From the NCBI GenBank assembly GCA_036386835.1, contig DASVUX010000037.1:1-64000 (forward strand): a stretch of 64,000 nucleotides of DNA. Reading direction: 5' to 3'. This stretch comes from 2-12-FULL-35-15 sp036386835 (GTDB lineage Bacteria; Bacteroidota; Bacteroidia; 2-12-FULL-35-15). Below the pieces are notes generated by a model that was given only the letters and a program-made list of their open reading frames with translations, was not told where the DNA came from and searched no databases. How positions within the stretch are numbered: the first letter of the stretch is position 1; the number at the start of each line of letters is the position of its first letter. Both the position numbers and the translations under genes were made by a program. Below, one piece after another: positions 60,342-64,000 of the stretch.

Positions 60342-60905
60342 ATGAACGAGGATATTCAATTTATACTTGACAATACCAAAGAGCAGATGGATAAAGCAGT
60401 TACCCATCTTGAATCTGAACTGGTGAAAGTACGTGCCGGTAAAGCCAGTCCAAGCATGCTTGAAGGGATTATGGTGGATTATTACGGAACCAAGACACCG
60501 CTGAACCAGGTGGCAAATATCAATACGGGAGATGCCCGTACACTGATCGTACAGCCATGGGAAAAGTCAATGCTTACTCCTATCGAAAAAGGAATCATGA
60601 TTGCCAACCTGGGCCTCAATCCACAGAATGACGGGGTAATTATCCGCATCCTTGTCCCGGCACTTACCGAAGAGCGCAGGAAAGAGCTTGTAAAAAAAGC
60701 AAAATCTGAAGCGGAAAATGCAAAGGTGAGCCTCCGTACCATCCGTAAAGAAGCAATGGAAGAGCTAAAAAAGTTACAGAAGAATGGTACACCCGAAGAC
60801 TTTATAAAAACTGCTGAAACGCAGGTACAGGTTATCACTGACGGCTTTGTTGTTAAATGCGACAAGCACCTGGAAGTAAAAGAAAAAGAGATCATGACCG
60901 TTTGA
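60342..60905 (+). CDS. frr: Ribosome recycling factor
   Basis: Splits post-termination ribosomes with EF-G. At 187 aa it has the standard length. Characteristic segments are VRAGKASPSMLEGIMVDYYG, VQPWEKSMLTPIEKGI, VPALTEERRKELVKKAK and the long three-helix bundle. It starts 50 bp after pyrH and is followed by a strong terminator. Confidence 0.97.
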   Translation: MNEDIQFILDNTKEQMDKAVTHLESELVKVRAGKASPSMLEGIMVDYYGTKTPLNQVANINTGDARTLIVQPWEKSMLTPIEKGIMIANLGLNPQNDGVIIRILVPALTEERRKELVKKAKSEAENAKVSLRTIRKEAMEELKKLQKNGTPEDFIKTAETQVQVITDGFVVKCDKHLEVKEKEIMTV

Positions 60906-60927
60906 TCCTTTACACAATCAATATCAG

Positions 60928-60955
60928 AAAGGCATCCTTGCGGATGCCTTTTTTT
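60928..60955 (+). terminator. Intrinsic terminator after frr
   Basis: 10-bp stem AAAGGCATCC / GGATGCCTTT, loop TTGC, followed by a T-run. It ends the pyrH-frr unit. Confidence 0.9.
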
Positions 60956-61015
60956 GTTAATATGCTGAGAAGACGAGCATTTCAATATAAGGACGTGCAT
61001 CAGATTACGCGCAGA

Positions 61016-61047
61016 ATAAGATCCCTCCGCTGCGACCGGGGATGACA
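61016..61047. repeat. REP-like repeat (third copy)
   Basis: Matches the units at 48074-48105 and 48116-48146 (ATAAGATCCCTC ... GGGGATGACA). It lies in the 345-bp gap between frr and the next gene, which otherwise holds the frr terminator and a weak hairpin near 61076-61098. Confidence 0.65.
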
Positions 61048-61219
61048 CCCGCACTGTTGTGTAATGAAAAAAATTAACCCTCCCGTTTCCGGAAGGGTTA
61101 AACCACATTAATCATTATCATTCACCGGGCGCATGTAAGAACCCTGCACCGGTTTTAATGATGTACAAATTAATTCTTTTTAAATAGGATACCCAAGCCG
61201 AATAATTCATAAATCTTAC

Positions 61220-61227
61220 TAAATTTG
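61220..61227 (+). promoter_or_regulatory. -7 promoter element of the 467-aa gene
   Basis: TAAATTTG, 22 nt before the TTG start at 61250. It supports that start. No -33 box at standard spacing. Confidence 0.45.
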
Positions 61228-61249
61228 ATTACCACATTATTATTAAGCA

Positions 61250-62653
61250 TTGAGTCAGTTACAGGCATTATTACAGACATTATCAGAAAGGGAACTTGCT
61301 GAATTAAACGGCCTCCGTTTGATCGGTAAGGAAAAAATAGTGTTCGATTTCACACGAAAACATCTAACCGGGCCTTTTCCCGAAATTCCCGCTGTTGTTG
61401 CCTCCCTGAATATTTCTGACGCTCATTATTATAAGATCAATTCTGTGCTGCTCCGTAAATGCTATGTGGCACTTGTACCGCCACAGGGCACTGACCTGCT
61501 CAAATATCTTAAAAAGAAAAATCTTTTTAACCTTCTGAGGCATGAGATCCTTTTCCAGGATAAAAAATCCGCAGCCTTAAAATCTGGCAAAGAACTGGTG
61601 GACTTCTACCAGGCCTGCTTTCATTATCTAATTGATCTTCCTTATAAATATTACGATAAAAAACTTGTTGCCCTTTTTGGTAAAAAATACCTCGCAGCAA
61701 AAGGGAAGTATTCAGAATCGGATGAGCTCTATATAAAGTTCCACACACTCTTTGCTGATATCAACAGGATTGCCGCACGGAAAAATCCGCGAAAATCAAT
61801 TAACATAACACTTGCTGCCTTGCTTAAGCATGAAGAGGAACTAAGTAAAGGGAAGCATTATCTTGCTACCTACTACTTATACAGGTGCATCTGCAGCTAT
61901 TATTCCTATTATGATAACCAGCCGGAGAAGGTTCTTGAATATCTGCGGAAGGCAATGACACTCAAGGACCATATTGCTGCTTTCTTCCCCATCGACATCA
62001 GCCTTTTCCTCCAGCTTCTATATGCCGATGCCTTATTTACAAACAATAAGATCGCGGAAGCAGAAGAGATCTACAACAAAGCATTTGACAAGGGCATTGA
62101 TGAGAATATGTATGGTTATTATTATCACTGCGAACAGTATATTCTTGTGTCAACCATACGCCAGAAATATGACCAGGCTAAAAAGATGCTTGACCAGGTA
62201 TTCCTGCCCTGCATTGATAACCGCCTTGATATCTATGCTACCCGGGGGGCAATGTGCTATGTTAAATATTACCTCAGCAACAATGACCTGAAAAATGCGC
62301 TCAGCTACCTCAACACTGCAAAGGTGATCAATGAGAAAACATTCTACCTGCCATTTGATGTGCAGCTGCGGGTGCTTGAGAATATCTATTTCTTTTTGAA
62401 AAAGGATTATGATTTCAGTTATCAGCTTGCAAACCGGAACATCAAATTCCTGAAAGCCCAGGAACAGACCGATATTTTCGGGAACTATCTTCTGCTGTGG
62501 AAGATGTTCGTTGGAATGCTGAATGCCATTTCGAAAAAAGCGAACCTTAGTGAGGAGCTCGTGAAAGATTATGAATTCCTGAATTCCAGGTTTATGAATC
62601 TTTATTGCGGGTTACTGGAGAAAATCTACATACAGACTTTAAAGGAAATTTAG
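61250..62653 (+). CDS. Helical-repeat hypothetical protein, 467 aa
   Basis: I do not recognise a named family. The protein is almost entirely alpha-helical with a TPR-like rhythm in the C-terminal two thirds (for example DNKIAEAEEIYNKAFDKGID and LKNALSYLNTAKVINEKTFY). It starts at a TTG (MSQLQALLQTLSEREL), directly after a TAAATTTG promoter box. The next in-frame starts are well downstream. It has no signal peptide or membrane helix, so a cytosolic scaffold role is likely. Confidence 0.7.
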   Translation: MSQLQALLQTLSERELAELNGLRLIGKEKIVFDFTRKHLTGPFPEIPAVVASLNISDAHYYKINSVLLRKCYVALVPPQGTDLLKYLKKKNLFNLLRHEILFQDKKSAALKSGKELVDFYQACFHYLIDLPYKYYDKKLVALFGKKYLAAKGKYSESDELYIKFHTLFADINRIAARKNPRKSINITLAALLKHEEELSKGKHYLATYYLYRCICSYYSYYDNQPEKVLEYLRKAMTLKDHIAAFFPIDISLFLQLLYADALFTNNKIAEAEEIYNKAFDKGIDENMYGYYYHCEQYILVSTIRQKYDQAKKMLDQVFLPCIDNRLDIYATRGAMCYVKYYLSNNDLKNALSYLNTAKVINEKTFYLPFDVQLRVLENIYFFLKKDYDFSYQLANRNIKFLKAQEQTDIFGNYLLLWKMFVGMLNAISKKANLSEELVKDYEFLNSRFMNLYCGLLEKIYIQTLKEI

Positions 62654-62760
62654 TTTTCAGTTTAAAAAGTTTTCAGTTTTGTCAAGCTCCGATTTTTAGA
62701 CAATTTTTATCTAAAAAACGAGTTCATCAGCTCGACCTTAACCTTATAAAGCCGAATCTC

Positions 62761-63783
62761 CTAAGTAAAGACCTTTGTGCCTTCCGTGCAATTGCTGCAG
62801 ATATCTATCTCCGAACGTGAACGAAGCACTGCAGCCCGGAAATTAGCATAGGCAGGTCCTTTCCATAATTCAGCAAAACTTGTTTTTTTCAGATCTCCCA
62901 TCCGGTGAGTTGCATCCTTATCAAAGCAGCAGGGAACAACCAAGCCATCCCATGTGATCACGGTTGAATGCCACAAGCGCCAGCAATGATCCTGCAAGCC
63001 GTTCTTTATCCTGTAACGGCCATTCTCGCCCTGCTTGTACCTCGAATATTTATCCTGTGTTGGGATCAACGGATTTCCATTTTCAAAATCGTACACCTGG
63101 GCAGTTTTAAACCGCACCTCATCTGCTCCCGTTTTACGGGCAAGCTCTTTCACCTCATCTACCTGGTGCTCATTAGGTTTAACCACCAGGAACTGGAATA
63201 TCACATGAGGCGTTCTCGAACGCAGCTCTTTTTTCCACTTAATTATATTTTCAGCGCCTTCTATTACTTTTTTCAGATCACCGCCTATACGGTATTGCTC
63301 ATACGTTTCCTGGGTTGTGCCGTCAATCGATATAATCAACCGGTCCAGGCCGCTTTCTACAGTCTTTTTCGCATTCGCATCATTAAGATAATGTGCATTG
63401 GTGGAAGTTGCTGTATAGATCCCTTTTTGAGAAGCGTAAGCAACCATCTCAAGGAACTTCGGGTTCAGGTATGGTTCACCCTGGAAATAAAAGACCAGGT
63501 ACGATACTTTCCTATATAACTCATCAATCGTGCTCCTGAAAAAATCATTCTGCAACATTCCTGTAGGACGCGTAAATTCACGCTTACCGCTTGGGCACTC
63601 AGGACATCTCAAATTACAGGAGGTCGTAGGCTCTACAGACAAGCTTATCGGGAAACCCCACTGGACCGGTTTTTTGGTTATACGGGATATGTGATAGCTG
63701 CTCAATACTTTAACCGCATTCAGTACCCTCCCAAAGGTAAGTTTAGAAAGGAAATTAAGACCATCTGTTGTGCGGGAGCTCAT
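62761..63783 (-). CDS. Radical SAM/SPASM domain protein
   Basis: Radical SAM enzyme of 340 aa with the 4Fe-4S motif CNLRCPEC (Cx3Cx2C, about residues 57-64), downstream glycine motif FYFQGEPYLNP and VESGLDRLIISIDG. The C-terminal SPASM-type cysteine cluster is VVPCCFDKD, then IDICSNC near residues 330-336. SPASM enzymes modify peptides, cofactors or, in this sub-type, often LPS or lipid precursors. No peptide precursor is encoded nearby, so the substrate is unknown. The first ATG is at 63783. The remaining 217 bp to the window end hold no supported gene. Confidence 0.88.
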   Translation of the reverse strand: MSSRTTDGLNFLSKLTFGRVLNAVKVLSSYHISRITKKPVQWGFPISLSVEPTTSCNLRCPECPSGKREFTRPTGMLQNDFFRSTIDELYRKVSYLVFYFQGEPYLNPKFLEMVAYASQKGIYTATSTNAHYLNDANAKKTVESGLDRLIISIDGTTQETYEQYRIGGDLKKVIEGAENIIKWKKELRSRTPHVIFQFLVVKPNEHQVDEVKELARKTGADEVRFKTAQVYDFENGNPLIPTQDKYSRYKQGENGRYRIKNGLQDHCWRLWHSTVITWDGLVVPCCFDKDATHRMGDLKKTSFAELWKGPAYANFRAAVLRSRSEIDICSNCTEGTKVFT

Positions 63784-64000
63784 TATTGTAAAGATACGGA
63801 TTTTATCGTGTGTTTTTCTCTCAGAGTCGCTGAGAACGCAGAGTGAGGTGTTCTGTTATTTCGAATATTTTCTCTTTTCGGGAAAATTTATCCTGAAGCG
63901 AAGGCTTTTATCCGAGATTGCTTGCGCCACGGCTAAAGCTAGGTGCCACGCTACCGGTCTTACATTCTTGCATGACGCCAAAAAAAAAGCAGCGCCTCAT

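Noticed and set aside
61076..61098. Hairpin AACCCT / AGGGTT after frr
   Set aside because: The stem is short and broken by a mismatch, and no minus-strand gene uses its T-rich side.
60482..61108. 208-aa minus-strand open frame over frr
   Set aside because: Shadow of frr; it also spans the frr terminator and a REP-like repeat.
1..64000. CRISPR arrays, rRNA genes, prophage or integrase genes
   Set aside because: No regularly spaced repeats, rRNA-like sequence, phage structural genes or tyrosine/serine recombinase motifs were seen on either strand.

Overview
The window is a chromosomal segment of a Bacteroidota bacterium. Taxon-typical gene families support this: a CCDC81-like HU/SPOR protein, a DUF5686 outer-membrane protein, a GAF/SpoIIE PP2C regulator, HemJ, a HemC-HemD fusion and KDO/heptose LPS enzymes. 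So do the promoter motifs of the form TTTG-N19-TAnnTTTG and the near absence of Shine-Dalgarno sequences. The exact order or genus cannot be fixed from sequence alone; a Chitinophagia/Sphingobacteriia-like or uncultured lineage is plausible.

Layout. 1-6400 (minus strand): 2-oxoglutarate dehydrogenase (sucB partial, sucA), a small hypothetical, a 2Fe-2S ferredoxin, a polyprenyl diphosphate synthase and rfbA. 6400-12540 (minus): an RND/MMPL exporter, a DUF5686 protein and the tRNA hydroxylase trhO. 12770-21330 (plus): a TPR-GAF-GAF-PP2C regulator, an SDR-type threonine dehydrogenase, a MORN/YwqK-like protein, cysS, an M28 peptidase and a family 9 glycosyltransferase. 21350-26400: thioesterase, hemJ, HU/SPOR protein, kdsB and a tandem pair of DUF1571/LysM paralogues. 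26500-36500: PAS histidine kinase, polA, a secreted protein, an L,D-transpeptidase, hflX and a membrane cytochrome c. 36600-49440: an amidohydrolase pair with a lipoprotein, trpS, a thioester-reductase-like SDR, an SMR transporter, plsC, gatC, and the heme genes hemB, hemCD and hemA.

49440-56430 is an accessory island. It is AT-richer to the eye and full of orphan genes. It holds a frameshifted relic, a RelE/HigB-like gene with a helical partner, a second gene broken by one base, repeated palindromes, an unusual tRNA-like gene, an IS1380-type transposase whose natural start seems lost, a stand-alone HEPN protein, an XRE regulator facing a probable operator, a collagen-like lipoprotein and a 50-aa ORF. 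No integrase is visible. This is the best place to look for something undescribed.

56540-60960 (plus) is a conserved translation block: rplM-rpsI-rpsB-tsf-pyrH-frr. It has a textbook promoter, a 5' hairpin before rplM, and three stem-loops ending in a terminator just before tsf. 61250-63783 holds a helical-repeat orphan protein and a radical SAM/SPASM protein. Two intergenic regions, about 13 kb apart, share a REP-like repeat (three units in all).
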